Below, piece after piece: positions 44,015-53,306 of a DNA stretch of 63,297 nt. The notes beneath the pieces were generated by a model, which saw only the letters and a program-made list of their open reading frames with translations, was not told where the DNA came from and made no database searches. How positions within the stretch are numbered: position 1 is the first letter of the stretch; every line of letters begins with the position of its first letter. Source of the stretch: Aquibium sp. ELW1220 (GTDB lineage: Bacteria > Pseudomonadota > Alphaproteobacteria > Rhizobiales > Rhizobiaceae); NCBI RefSeq assembly GCF_030398385.1, contig NZ_JAOAOQ010000033.1, positions 1-63,297 on the forward strand, read 5' to 3'. The translations under genes and the position numbers were made by a program.

Positions 44015-45630
44015 CAGTCCGTCACCTCGATCGGCGTGAAGTCCTGGTACCAGTTCTTGGCCTGCACGAAGCCTTTCAGCTTCGGCGACAGGGCACGCGG
44101 GTTGGTGTCGTGCACCACCACCAGCGCCGCCGCGTCGTCGGTCACCACCTCCATCACCTTCGACATGGCGGCGTCCAGCGCCGCCGGGTCGAAGGTCGCG
44201 CGCGCCGCGGCCAGCGCCTCGTCGAAGGCGGGATTGTTGTAGAAGCCCCAGTTGCCGCCGGCCGGCGGCGCGAGCACGGAGGTGAAGGAGACGACGCCGG
44301 TCGCCGGTTCCTGCATGGTCATCGCCACGTTCAGCGCGTCGGCGCCGGACTCCTTTGCGCCCTGCCGCAGCATGGTGATCATCGTTCCGAAATCGCGCAC
44401 GTCGAACGTGACGTTGATGCCGACCTCGCGCATGTAGCTCTGGATCACCTCGTTCATCGACAGCGGCACCATCTGTCCGCCGCCCGACGAGGAGATCACG
44501 ATGGTGAGCTCGACCGGCTTGTCCGGTCCGTATCCCGCCTCCGCCAGCAGCGCCTTGGCCGCTTCCGGATCGTAGCGGAACTCGAACGCCGGCTTGCCGT
44601 ACCAGGGCGAGCCGGGCTGGGCGAATGCCTTCGCGGCCGTGGCATGCCCGCCGAGGAACTCCACGATCGCGTCGCGGTCGATGGCGAGATTGGCGGCTTT
44701 GCGGACGCGGATGTCGGAGAAGGGCGAGTCCTCGGTGAAGTTGAGACGCCAGATCCAGCTGTGCGGATAGGTGTTCTCGATGATCGTGAAGCCGGCCGCC
44801 TCCAGCGACGGGATCGAATCCGGCGGCAGCGTGTCGACGAGGTCGACCTGGCCGGAGCGCAGGGCCGCCACGCGGGTGTTGGCGTCTGGAACGGGCATCA
44901 GGACCAGTTCCGGCGTCCGGGGCACGCGCTGGGGGTTCCAGTAGCTCTCGTAGGCCTTGAGCCGGAGCTCCGAGCCGGGTGTCAGCGAGACGAAGGCGTA
45001 TGGGCCGGTCCCGGACGGGTTGACCGCGAAGTTCTCCCAGTTGCCGACCTCCGCGTGGCGGGCGGGGCTGGCGAAGAACAGCGTCGACAGTTCGAACGGC
45101 AGCAGGCTGTTGAGATATTTGGTCTCGAGGTAGATCGTCATGTCGTCGATCTTGCCGTAGCCGGCGATCGACTGGGTGCGTGCGCCCGCCATTCCCGCCC
45201 GGCCGGGATGGAAGTGAGGCGCGTCCCTGTTCAGGTAGCCCTCGAAGTTCCAGATCGCCGCGTCCGCGTTCCACGGGGACCCGTCGTGGAACGTCGCCTC
45301 GCGCAGCTTGAAGATCCAGCGCTTCTGGTTGTCGGGATCGACGGACCAGGATTCCGCAAGCCCCGGCACCAGTCCGGACGGCTTGTCGGCGGAACTCATG
45401 TCCCAGGACACGAGGGGATCGAAGAGCGTGTAGCCGCCGAAGCGCGCGCCCTCGAAGCCGCCGGTCGGCACCGCCCACAGATTGGGGATGTCGCTGAGCG
45501 AGATGGCGATGCGCAGCGTCTTGCCGGCCGCGCGCGCCGGTCGCGACGCAATCGGCATGGCGGCGGTCGCCATCATCAGGGTGCTCGAGAGGCCCTGGAG
45601 GACGCCGCGGCGGGTGGGTTCGAATGGCAT
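44014..45630 (-). CDS. ABC transporter substrate-binding protein, family 5 (dipeptide/oligopeptide type)
   Basis: A 538-residue periplasmic binding protein with a Tat-like signal (TRRGVLQGLSSTLMMATAAMP, cleavage after SRPARAA near 35). The DppA/OppA fold is seen in ESWSVDPDNQKRWIFKLREATFHDGSPWNADAAIWNFE and RVRKAANLAIDRDAI. It resembles the orphan protein at 53749 in several long blocks (for example PVPDANTRVAALRSGQVD). It is co-transcribed with permeases and ATPases upstream and the amidase downstream. The cargo is probably amide-containing. Confidence 0.93.
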   Translation of the reverse strand: MPFEPTRRGVLQGLSSTLMMATAAMPIASRPARAAGKTLRIAISLSDIPNLWAVPTGGFEGARFGGYTLFDPLVSWDMSSADKPSGLVPGLAESWSVDPDNQKRWIFKLREATFHDGSPWNADAAIWNFEGYLNRDAPHFHPGRAGMAGARTQSIAGYGKIDDMTIYLETKYLNSLLPFELSTLFFASPARHAEVGNWENFAVNPSGTGPYAFVSLTPGSELRLKAYESYWNPQRVPRTPELVLMPVPDANTRVAALRSGQVDLVDTLPPDSIPSLEAAGFTIIENTYPHSWIWRLNFTEDSPFSDIRVRKAANLAIDRDAIVEFLGGHATAAKAFAQPGSPWYGKPAFEFRYDPEAAKALLAEAGYGPDKPVELTIVISSSGGGQMVPLSMNEVIQSYMREVGINVTFDVRDFGTMITMLRQGAKESGADALNVAMTMQEPATGVVSFTSVLAPPAGGNWGFYNNPAFDEALAAARATFDPAALDAAMSKVMEVVTDDAAALVVVHDTNPRALSPKLKGFVQAKNWYQDFTPIEVTD

Positions 45631-45664
45631 GGCAGGTTCCCCAATTCTCGGTTGTCGGTGAAGG

Positions 45665-46567
45665 TCAGGCGCGAACGTCCATGGCTGTCCGCAACCCGTC
45701 GCTGACGAAGTTGAAGCAGACGCTGGTCATGAAGATGCAGATGCCCGGCAGCGTGGCGATCATCGGCTGCGAGTAGATCGCGCTGCGCAGCGTGTTCAGC
45801 ATCAGGCCCCATTCGGGATCCGGCGGTTTGATGCCGAGGCCGAGGAAGGACAGGCCCGAGGCCACGATCATCGACACGCCGACGAGGCTGGTCGCGTAGA
45901 CGAAGATCGGCCCCAGCACGTTGGGCAGGATGTGGACCACGACGATCGAGCGCGCGCCGGCGCCCGTCGCGCGCGCGGCCTCCGCATAGTCGAGGTTGCG
46001 CACGCCGGTGGTGACGCTTTCCGCCACGCGGATGATCGGCGGGATGAAGACGATGGTGAGCGACATGATGGCGTTGGCGATGCCTGCACCGAGCGACCCG
46101 CTGACGGCGACGGCGAGCAGAACGGAGGGGAAGGCATAGAACACGTCGGTGACGCGCATGATCGCCATGTTGATCTTGCCGCCGGCAAAACCGGCGATGA
46201 TGCCGATGGAGCCGCCGACGAGGAAGGCGATGGCGACCGGCGTGATGCCGACGAACCAGGAATAGCGCCCGCCATGCAGCAGCCGGCTCAGCATGTCGCG
46301 GCCGAGTTCGTCGGTGCCCAGCAGGTGTCCCGGCGTGCCGATCGGCTTCAGGCGCCGGACGATGCTGCCGTCGGTCGGCCCGTAGGGCGCCACGAGGGGG
46401 GCAAACAGGATGAGCGCGGCCATCAGCATGAGGATGGCGCCGCAGAACAGCGTCACCTTGTCCCGCATCAGCCGCCGCCCGACGGCGCGCCAGTAGGTGT
46501 CGTCGTTCTCCGCCACCTTCGGCGGCGCCGCGTCTTCCGCGATCCCGGAGCTGTAGGTCGTGGTCAT
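45665..46567 (-). CDS. ABC transporter permease (DppC type)
   Basis: A 300-residue permease with six membrane segments, an N-terminal cytoplasmic stretch, and the motif HLLGTDELGRDMLSRLLHGGRYS typical of DppC/OppC. The EAA loop is YAEAARATGAGARSIVVVHILPN near 190-212. The ATG at 46567 overlaps the DppB-type stop by 4 bases. It forms a heterodimer with the next upstream gene product. Confidence 0.93.
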   Translation of the reverse strand: MTTTYSSGIAEDAAPPKVAENDDTYWRAVGRRLMRDKVTLFCGAILMLMAALILFAPLVAPYGPTDGSIVRRLKPIGTPGHLLGTDELGRDMLSRLLHGGRYSWFVGITPVAIAFLVGGSIGIIAGFAGGKINMAIMRVTDVFYAFPSVLLAVAVSGSLGAGIANAIMSLTIVFIPPIIRVAESVTTGVRNLDYAEAARATGAGARSIVVVHILPNVLGPIFVYATSLVGVSMIVASGLSFLGLGIKPPDPEWGLMLNTLRSAIYSQPMIATLPGICIFMTSVCFNFVSDGLRTAMDVRA

Positions 46568-47517
46568 CGGCGGCTGATCCTTGGGTCGATGGAGGTCTGC
46601 ACGAGGTCGACCAGCAGGTTGAGGACGACGAAGAACAGGGCCAGCACCAGCGTGGTGGCCTGCAGCACCGGGATGTCGCGCTGGAAGATCGCCGTGTTCA
46701 GCATCATGCCGGTGCCCGGCCAAGCGAAGACCGTCTCCACCAGGATCGACCCGCCCATCAGGTTGGCGAGCTGCAGCCCGATGACGGCGAGCGTAGTCGG
46801 GGCGGCGTTGCGCACCACGTGGCCGACGATGCCGTGCCGCCGCAGACCCTTGCCGCGCAGGGTGGTGATGTAGTCCTGGCTCATGATGTCGCTGACGAGG
46901 CCGCGCACGGTGCGCGTCACGATGCCGGCGGGAATGACGGCGAGCGTGATCGAGGGCAGGATCAGGTAGCGGATGTGCTCCCAGTCGAAAATCGAGACGG
47001 CCGAGCCGCCGGGGCCGGCGCCCATGGCGGGCAGCATGTTCAGGTTCACCGAGAAGATGATGACCAGCACCATGCCCAGCCAGTAATGCGGCACGGAGAC
47101 GCCCGCCACGGCGACGGCAAGCAGGACGCGGTCGATCCAGCTGTCGCGATAGACCCCGGCGATGCCGCCGAAGACGCATCCCGTCACGAAACCGAGCAGG
47201 CCGCCGGTGCAGGCCAGTACGAAGGTGGCCCCGCTCGCCGAGATCAGGTCGGGCAGCACGGGGCGGCCCTTGATCAGCGACGTGCCGAAATCGCCCTGCA
47301 CGACCTTCAGGAGCCAGAGGCCGAACTGGACGGGGAGCGGCTGGTCGAGGCCGTATTCGGCGCGGACGCGGTCGATCACCTCCTTGGGCGTGTCGGGCTG
47401 CACCATGGCGTCGATCGGGTCGCCGGGCGCGATGTGCACGAGCATGAAGCAGACGAGGCTGACCGCCAGCGAGATCGGCACGATGTAGAGAACGCGCCTC
47501 AGGATGTAGGCGATCAT
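46564..47517 (-). CDS. ABC transporter permease (DppB type)
   Basis: A 317-residue permease starting MIAYILRRVLYIVPISLAVS, the classic DppB/OppB beginning. HIAPGDPIDAMV follows, and a late SILVETVFAWPGTGMMLN block. The start at 47517 overlaps the DppD-type stop by 4 bases. It is part of the complete dipeptide-type importer of this operon. Confidence 0.93.
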   Translation of the reverse strand: MIAYILRRVLYIVPISLAVSLVCFMLVHIAPGDPIDAMVQPDTPKEVIDRVRAEYGLDQPLPVQFGLWLLKVVQGDFGTSLIKGRPVLPDLISASGATFVLACTGGLLGFVTGCVFGGIAGVYRDSWIDRVLLAVAVAGVSVPHYWLGMVLVIIFSVNLNMLPAMGAGPGGSAVSIFDWEHIRYLILPSITLAVIPAGIVTRTVRGLVSDIMSQDYITTLRGKGLRRHGIVGHVVRNAAPTTLAVIGLQLANLMGGSILVETVFAWPGTGMMLNTAIFQRDIPVLQATTLVLALFFVVLNLLVDLVQTSIDPRISRR

Positions 47518-48548
47518 GGCAGGAGCACTCCCTGTGGCGTCGTCCTGGAAGGGGGGCGGGTCGTCGCGCCCGCGATCTCCTCGCTGCGGAAGCAGCGCAC
47601 GGCACGGCCGGCCTGCATGGGCCGGAACTCCGGCACGCCGGCGGAACAGGTCTCGAGCGCGTGCGGGCAGCGCGGCGCGAAGGCGCAGCCTTCGATCGGA
47701 TGGCGCAGGTCCGGCGGCGAGCCCGGGATCGTCGTCAGCCGCGTGCCGCGCAGGCCCGAATGCACCGTCGCGCCCAGCAGGCCCTTCGCATAGGGATGCA
47801 GCGGCCCGCGCATCACGTCGACGGTCGAACCCGCCTCGACCATGCGCCCGGCATACATGACCGCGATGCGGTCGGCGATTTCCCCCGCGACGCCGAGGTC
47901 GTGGGTGACGAAGATCACGCCCATGCCGAGTTCCTGCTGCAGCTGGCGCAGCAGCAGGAGGATCTGGATCTGCACCGTCGCGTCGAGCGCTGTGGTCGGC
48001 TCGTCGGCGAGCAGCAGCTGGGGCCGACAGGAGATCGCCATCGCGATCATGGCGCGCTGGCGCAGTCCGCCCGAGAGTTCGTGCGGATAGGCCTGAAGCC
48101 TTCGTTTCGCCGACGGGATCTGAACCAGTTCGAGCAGTTCGAGCGCGCGCTGCTCCGCCTCGCGCCGGCCGATGCCTTCGTGCCGGACCAGCGTCTCGCC
48201 GATCTGGCGGCCGATCGTGTAGACGGGATCCAGCGCCGTCATCGGCTCCTGGAAGATCATCGAGACGACCTTGCCGCGCACCGACGACAGTTGCCGGTCC
48301 GAAATCGTCACCATGTCGTGGCCGGCAACCGAGAGCTCGCCGGAAACGACCGCCTTGTTGGGTGGGTTCAGCCGCATCAGCGCACGCAGCGTCACCGACT
48401 TGCCCGAGCCGCTTTCGCCGAGGATGCACAGCACCTCGCCGGCATCGAGATCGAGATCCACGCCGTTGACCGCCTTCACGGTCGCGTCGCGCGACACGAA
48501 GCTCACATGCAGGTCGCGCGCCCGCACCAGCGGAGCCGGCGCGGTCAT
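47514..48548 (-). CDS. ABC transporter ATP-binding protein (DppD type)
   Basis: A 344-residue ATPase with Walker A GESGSGKSV near 43-51, Q-loop IFQEPMTALDPV, signature LSGGLRQRAMIAMA, Walker B LLLADEPTTALD and H-loop FVTHDLGVA. The C-terminal oligopeptide-type region has a Cys-bearing GCAFAPRCPHALETCSAG stretch that probably binds an iron-sulfur cluster or metal. The start at 48548 overlaps the DppF-type stop by 4 bases. Confidence 0.93.
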   Translation of the reverse strand: MTAPAPLVRARDLHVSFVSRDATVKAVNGVDLDLDAGEVLCILGESGSGKSVTLRALMRLNPPNKAVVSGELSVAGHDMVTISDRQLSSVRGKVVSMIFQEPMTALDPVYTIGRQIGETLVRHEGIGRREAEQRALELLELVQIPSAKRRLQAYPHELSGGLRQRAMIAMAISCRPQLLLADEPTTALDATVQIQILLLLRQLQQELGMGVIFVTHDLGVAGEIADRIAVMYAGRMVEAGSTVDVMRGPLHPYAKGLLGATVHSGLRGTRLTTIPGSPPDLRHPIEGCAFAPRCPHALETCSAGVPEFRPMQAGRAVRCFRSEEIAGATTRPPSRTTPQGVLLP

Positions 48549-49582
48549 GCCGCAAGCCTCCGGCTGTCGCCGTAGCCGCTGTCCGCCTGCGTGGCGTGGC
48601 AGGCCGCCTGATGGCCTGCGCCAATCTCGTAGAGGCCGGGCTCCCGCTCCGCGCAGATCTCGCGCGCCAGGGCGCAACGGGTGCGGAACCGGCAGCCGGA
48701 GGGCGGGTTGATCGGGTTCGGCGGGTCGCCGACCAGAGGCGGCTGCGTGCGCCGGCGGGTCGGATCCATCGACGGACGGCTCGCCAGAAGCGCCCGGGTA
48801 TAGGGATGGCCCGCCCGTCCGAAGATGTCGTCCACCGGCCCCAGCTCGGCGATCTTGCCGAGATACATGACGAGCACCCGGTCGGCGACGTGCTCCACCA
48901 CGTTGAGGTCGTGGCTGATGAACAGGTAGGTGAGGCCGAATTGCTCCTTGAGGTCGAGGAGAAGGTTGAGCACCTGCGCCTCCACCGACTTGTCCAGTGC
49001 CGACACCGGCTCGTCGAGGATGATGAGGCGCGGCCGGAGCGCGAGCGCGCGGGCGATGTTGACGCGCTGCCGCTGGCCGCCGGAAAGCTCGTGCGGGAAA
49101 CGTCGCGCATATTGCCGCGGCGCCAGCCCGACGGCCTGAAGCAGGTCGCGGGCGCGTTCGCCCGCCTCCCGGTGCGGCGTGCCATGGACTTTCGGCCCGT
49201 AGGCGATCGATTCCTCGATGGTCAGGCGCGGGTTCAGGGACGAGTAGCTGTCCTGGAACACCATCTGCACCTGGCGGCGGTATTCGGCCAGGCTGATGCC
49301 GCCGGCTGCGCCGACGAGGTCGCCGTCGAAGACGATCTCGCCTTCGGTCGGCGCGATCAGGGACATGATCAGGCGCGACGCGGTGGACTTGCCGCAGCCG
49401 GATTCCCCGACGATGCCGAGCGTCTCGCGCTTGTCGATGGTGAAATCCAATCCGTCGACCGCGCGCACCACCTGCTTGCCGGTGAAGACGGAGCCGATCG
49501 GGAAGTGCTTCACCAGTCCCTTGACGATCAGAAGGGGCTGGGCGGGACCGCCGCGGTCCTCGATCTGCTGCGTATCGGACAT
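48545..49582 (-). CDS. ABC transporter ATP-binding protein (DppF type), first gene of the operon
   Basis: A 345-residue ATPase with Walker A GESGCGKST near 63-71, VFQDSYSSLNPRLTI, signature LSGGQRQRVNIARA, Walker B IILDEPVSALD and FISHDLNVV. The C-terminal GCRFRTRCALAREICAE again holds the Cys motif of the oligopeptide subfamily. The ATG at 49582 (MSDTQQIEDRGG) has GGGAGAT just upstream. It is first of eight leftward genes whose starts and stops mostly overlap. Confidence 0.93.
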   Translation of the reverse strand: MSDTQQIEDRGGPAQPLLIVKGLVKHFPIGSVFTGKQVVRAVDGLDFTIDKRETLGIVGESGCGKSTASRLIMSLIAPTEGEIVFDGDLVGAAGGISLAEYRRQVQMVFQDSYSSLNPRLTIEESIAYGPKVHGTPHREAGERARDLLQAVGLAPRQYARRFPHELSGGQRQRVNIARALALRPRLIILDEPVSALDKSVEAQVLNLLLDLKEQFGLTYLFISHDLNVVEHVADRVLVMYLGKIAELGPVDDIFGRAGHPYTRALLASRPSMDPTRRRTQPPLVGDPPNPINPPSGCRFRTRCALAREICAEREPGLYEIGAGHQAACHATQADSGYGDSRRLAA

Positions 49583-49784
49583 GGACGATCTCCCATCCTG
49601 GTGGCTGGTGTCGGTCTCCTTCTGCCCTTTGCTTCGACGCTTCGTTCCCCTGACCGGCGCCATCTCATGCGCCTGGCTGTCTTCGACCGGGGGTCGCGCA
49701 GCCTATTTATTGTGCATGCATCCGAAGTGATCAATTATAAGATGGTCACAGATCGGATCGGCGGTACAAGCGCCATTTTGGCAT
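49583..49784 (-). promoter_or_regulatory. Promoter region of the dipeptide-type operon
   Basis: On the minus strand, TTGATC (around 49735-49730) and ATAAAT-like sequence (around 49711-49706) are spaced like a sigma-70 promoter. A TGCATGCA palindrome lies between them, and a GTGA/TCAC dyad lies across the -35. The region is clearly AT-richer than the surrounding genes. No other feature was seen. Confidence 0.4.
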
Positions 49785-49810
49785 GGCTCCGCGGCCAGAA
49801 CCGCGGAGCC
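49785..49810 (-). terminator. Stem-loop downstream of the large amidase
   Basis: GGCTCCGCGG (49785-49794) and CCGCGGAGCC (49801-49810) form a perfect 10-base stem with a CCAGAA loop, 7 bases past the end of the minus-strand amidase. No T tract follows on that strand. Confidence 0.6.
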
Positions 49811-49816
49811 ATCATG

Positions 49817-52174
49817 TCAGCCCCGCATCGGGATCGGTCCGAAGGCCGGCGGGGGCACCCGCCTCTTCGAGGCATTCTCGTAGGAGGACGCGACCTTCAG
49901 CAGGATGTCCTCCTTTCCGGGCTCGGCGCGGAAGGTGAAGGAGAAGGGCAGGCCAGGTGCCGGCAGTTCCGTCGGAATGTCGGAGAGCGTGGGCACGTAT
50001 CGCGTGCCGTCCTCGCTCAGCTTGAACACCGGGTCGTAGACCGTCCGCACGAAGCCGGCGGGGATCAGCACCTCCGACAGGCCCGCATTGGGGCCGTAGA
50101 AGGACTCCAGGCGCAGGTTCTGCAGCGTACCGGGCTCGGTGGCGCCGCCGATCTTTGCCGGCGGGAGCGGCGTGTGCAGCCGCACGAAGCAGTCGAGCTT
50201 GTTCTCGAGAATGACCATCATGTCCGTGCGGCGCAGCAGTTCGCGCAGCATGATGCGCTCGTTGACCCCCTGGCGACCGTCGAGCTTGTTGCGCGGATCG
50301 ACCGTCTCCTCCCAGTTGAGGAAGGCCGCCCGCTGGTCGTCACCCCAGTACTTCGATCGCTTGTTCATCTCCTCGAAACTGACGAGCGTCTCGTCCACGC
50401 CCTTCTTCTTCCAGTCGCGCGAGCGGCGCGTCAGGTACTGCGGCAGGTGGAAGCGGAAGGTCGTCGCCAGTTCCTGCTGCTGGATCGCCATGATGTCGAG
50501 GTTCGACGGCGGCGCGATGACCCCGTCCGCCATCGCCACCAGATAGTCGATCGGCGTCATTGTCCCGGTGCCGAACACCTTGCCCGGCCAGAACTCCGTC
50601 GGCCGGATGGCGGCGGCGAATTCGGCAAACAGCGGCGTGCCGTCGGGCTTCAGCCGGAACATCAGGTCGGGCATGAACACCGGCACCAGCCGCGCCAGCG
50701 CCACGCGGAAGTCGACGCTCATGACCTCCACCTCGGGATCGCGCGTCCAGCGCGGATCGGTGGATTCAACCAGCGTCGCGCCGAGATGATCCTTCAGCAC
50801 CGCCTTCATTTCGATGGCCGCGGCCTGGGTGATGGGCTCGGCGGCCTTCGAGCCGGCGGTGATCATCGATTCACGCACGACCCCCAGCCGCACGCCCGTG
50901 AGCGCGCCCTTTTCGCCGCTGCCCCTGGCGTGGCTGAGATAGGGCGTGGCCAGGACGGAACTGCGCGGCACCGTGGTGAAGGGGTCGCGGGGGTCGTAGT
51001 AGCCCTCGCTCTCGTCCTTCAGCGCGTCCAGCACCTTGGCCGCGTCGGCGATCTTGCGGGCGTGGATGCCGGTGCGGTCGCAATAGATGTCGGCGCCGAT
51101 CGCGCCGCCGTCGAAACCGATCATGGCCTTGTGCGGCAGGATCAGCGCGATCGAATTGTGGTTGGAGGGGCCGCGGCACGAGGCGCGGGTCTCCTCGCCG
51201 AGGCTGATCATGCACAGATTGGCATTCACCGAGACGCCCGAGCCCGAACTGGAGCCGAGCGAGGCTGCCCGCGTCGTGTCGAAGGGATTGGAGGGATTGC
51301 CGCCCCAGCTCGAGCGCTGGTAGCCGAGCACCGACGGCAGCACCTTGTCCGGCACGTGCCGTCCGCCGGGATCGCCCGCGCGGCCATTGTATTCGGTGTT
51401 GATCGCCTTGGCGAAGATGATGCCGCCCTTCTTGCGGATCTGCGCCACCAGCACATGGTCCTCGGCCGGGACGTCCATGTCGTAGGCGGCGTCGCCGCCG
51501 CCGGTGGAGCGCATGTCCTTGGTGTCGAAGGGATCCTTGAAGGAGAACACCACGCCGTAGAGCGGCATCGCGTCGAGGTCCGGATTCGTGCCGTAGGCGG
51601 CGTCGAGGGCTGCGGCCGTCTCCAGCGCGTCGGGATGGCGCCGAAGGATCTCGGCGCCCGCCGGCGCGCCTTCGGGGAGGGGGCCGGCATCCGGATGCCG
51701 GTCGAAGTCGCCGCGGCAGGTCACGGAGCGTTCGCCGCGGATGTTGAGCGTGCCGAGCGCATTGACCTGCCCGGCATCGGGCTTGCCGACGATCATGCCG
51801 TATTGCTGGGAGACCGCAGGATCGGACGCGGTCGCCTCCATGCGGCCGAATTCGAGCGGCTTGCCCTTGTATCTGTCGTAGTCGGGAAGGATGTCCGAAA
51901 CCTTCACGGTCTCGGTGGGAAAGGCCAGCACCTTCGTGGCGCGGACGGTTCCAGGTGCCTCGGCGACCGGCGCTCCGTCCTCGGTGACCAGCAGGCTGGC
52001 GACGCCGTTGAAGGCACGCGCCCGGTCGATGTAATGCTGCACGATCTGGACGACCGTGATCTCCCCGGCCCGGATGGCCGCGTGCATCTCGTCGATCGTC
52101 GCCTCTTCCAGCTGGAAGGCGGGCGTGACGGGTTCGGCGTCCATGGCTGTTGCGACATGTGCGTGTTCGTTCAT
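49817..52174 (-). CDS. Large atypical amidase-signature protein (785 residues)
   Basis: An amidase-signature protein far longer than the usual 450-500 residues. The Lys is in SFKDPFDTKD (Lys213) and the cis-Ser in LGSSSGSGVSVN (about 307-318). The nucleophile block, normally GTDTGGSIRxP, here reads GEETRASCRGPSN near 327-339, leaving Ser332 as the likely nucleophile. About 200 residues precede the catalytic Lys, and the C-terminal half carries extra segments. The ATG at 52174 has GAGGAG upstream. It is divergent from the XRE-cupin regulator, with a palindrome between. Hydrolysis of an amide is likely; the substrate is unknown. Confidence 0.85.
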   Translation of the reverse strand: MNEHAHVATAMDAEPVTPAFQLEEATIDEMHAAIRAGEITVVQIVQHYIDRARAFNGVASLLVTEDGAPVAEAPGTVRATKVLAFPTETVKVSDILPDYDRYKGKPLEFGRMEATASDPAVSQQYGMIVGKPDAGQVNALGTLNIRGERSVTCRGDFDRHPDAGPLPEGAPAGAEILRRHPDALETAAALDAAYGTNPDLDAMPLYGVVFSFKDPFDTKDMRSTGGGDAAYDMDVPAEDHVLVAQIRKKGGIIFAKAINTEYNGRAGDPGGRHVPDKVLPSVLGYQRSSWGGNPSNPFDTTRAASLGSSSGSGVSVNANLCMISLGEETRASCRGPSNHNSIALILPHKAMIGFDGGAIGADIYCDRTGIHARKIADAAKVLDALKDESEGYYDPRDPFTTVPRSSVLATPYLSHARGSGEKGALTGVRLGVVRESMITAGSKAAEPITQAAAIEMKAVLKDHLGATLVESTDPRWTRDPEVEVMSVDFRVALARLVPVFMPDLMFRLKPDGTPLFAEFAAAIRPTEFWPGKVFGTGTMTPIDYLVAMADGVIAPPSNLDIMAIQQQELATTFRFHLPQYLTRRSRDWKKKGVDETLVSFEEMNKRSKYWGDDQRAAFLNWEETVDPRNKLDGRQGVNERIMLRELLRRTDMMVILENKLDCFVRLHTPLPPAKIGGATEPGTLQNLRLESFYGPNAGLSEVLIPAGFVRTVYDPVFKLSEDGTRYVPTLSDIPTELPAPGLPFSFTFRAEPGKEDILLKVASSYENASKRRVPPPAFGPIPMRG

Positions 52175-52658
52175 AATCGTCTCCTCGTCGGCCGCCCGCG
52201 GCCGTGGGGCCCCCGGAGGGGCGGCATTCAGATGAGATCCTTTGCGGTCCGGGCGCGCAGAGGCGCTCCGCGGATGGTGCGGGATCCGGTTCCGAAGGCA
52301 GACGCGCGACGCCGCGCATGCGCTTCCCGATCGGCCAGAGCCGTCTGAGAGGGTGTTTCGCCTTGGGCAGCAGGACCTTTCGGATGTCCGCTTCCGGATG
52401 GCGATGGGAGCAGCCTGACCAAGCGGAAGGGCGTTGTCAAGTGACTTGAACACGAATCAAGTCCCGACTAGTCTGCCGCTATGGAACGCAGCCGGTTCGA
52501 GAGTTGCGGCCACAGGGAGAGCGGTCAGCGGAGGCGTGGTCGAACGGTCGTTCGGCCGTCGCGGTACCCGATCCTTCCCCTGTCGTTTCGGTGAAGCCGT
52601 CCATGCGGGGCGGGAAGTTCGAGGATAGATCTTGGTTCAGCCATCAGGAACGCGCGCC
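52175..52658. other. Divergent intergenic region, amidase / XRE-cupin regulator
   Basis: About 480 bases, GC-rich on both sides of the operator at 52437-52449. A rightward promoter may be TTGAAC (52446-52451) with TAGTCT (52469-52474), spacing 17. No gene was recognised. The frame upstream of the amidase ATG stays open to 52453 but shows no protein homology. Confidence 0.5.
52437..52449. promoter_or_regulatory. Operator palindrome, copy 1
   Basis: TCAAGTGACTTGA is a perfect 13-base palindrome with an extra half-site TCAAGTC at 52457-52463. It overlaps the putative -35 of the regulator gene and lies upstream of the divergent amidase. An identical-design palindrome sits at 53364-53376. Confidence 0.75.
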
Positions 52659-53306
52659 ATGGCGCAGACACGGGCCGAAACCCCGGCCGACGGCGGCACG
52701 CCCCCGGGCCGGAAGCCGCGTCAGGAGCCGGAGGCGGGGAGCGAGGTTCGCATCGGCTCCAAGCTCAAGCACGGGCGCCTGCTCAAGGGGCTGACGCTGC
52801 GCGAGCTGGCAGACGTCGTCGGCTGTTCGGAAAGCATGCTGTCCAAGCTCGAGAACGACCGGCTGATGCCGTCGATTTCCTTTCTCCACCGGCTGGCGAG
52901 CGCGCTCGACACCAGCATTGCCGAACTCTACGCCGAGCCGGACGGCGACGCGCACGGGGTGCACCATTTTCCCGCCGACCGCCGCGCCCGCATCTTCGAC
53001 AACCACGACCCGGCCAACACGGGCACCTGGTTCGAGCGCCTCATTCCCGTGGCCAGGAGCGGCCTGCTGCAGGCCAATATTCTCAACATCCCGGCAGGCG
53101 TGAAGAGCGACGGGCTGGTCGAGCATGTCGGCGAGGAATTCGGCTACCTGATCTCGGGCGAACTCGACGTCCAGGTCGACGGAAAGACCTATGCCATGAA
53201 GGAGGGAGACCTGCTCTTCTTCTCCTCCTCGCTGCCGCACGGCTACGAAAACCGGGGCGGCACCGTCGCCCGCATTCTCTGGGTCAACACCCCGCCGAGC
53301 CTGTGA
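52659..53306 (+). CDS. XRE-family regulator with C-terminal cupin domain
   Basis: A 215-residue regulator. After a Pro/Gly-rich tail the helix-turn-helix lies at about 35-90 (LTLRELADVVGCSESMLSKLENDRLMPSISFLHRLASAL). A cupin_2 ligand-binding barrel follows at 140-210 (GEEFGYLISGELDVQVDGK, FFSSSLPHGYENRG). Regulators of this type often control amine or amide catabolism. The ATG at 52659 has CAGGAA upstream; a TTG at 52632 is a less likely start. It is bracketed by the two 13-base palindromes, its likely binding sites. Confidence 0.92.
   Translation: MAQTRAETPADGGTPPGRKPRQEPEAGSEVRIGSKLKHGRLLKGLTLRELADVVGCSESMLSKLENDRLMPSISFLHRLASALDTSIAELYAEPDGDAHGVHHFPADRRARIFDNHDPANTGTWFERLIPVARSGLLQANILNIPAGVKSDGLVEHVGEEFGYLISGELDVQVDGKTYAMKEGDLLFFSSSLPHGYENRGGTVARILWVNTPPSL

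Noticed and set aside
48596-52348. Open frame of about 1250 codons on the plus strand
   Set aside because: It lies opposite the DppF-type ATPase and the large amidase, both with clear motifs; its translation has no domain pattern.
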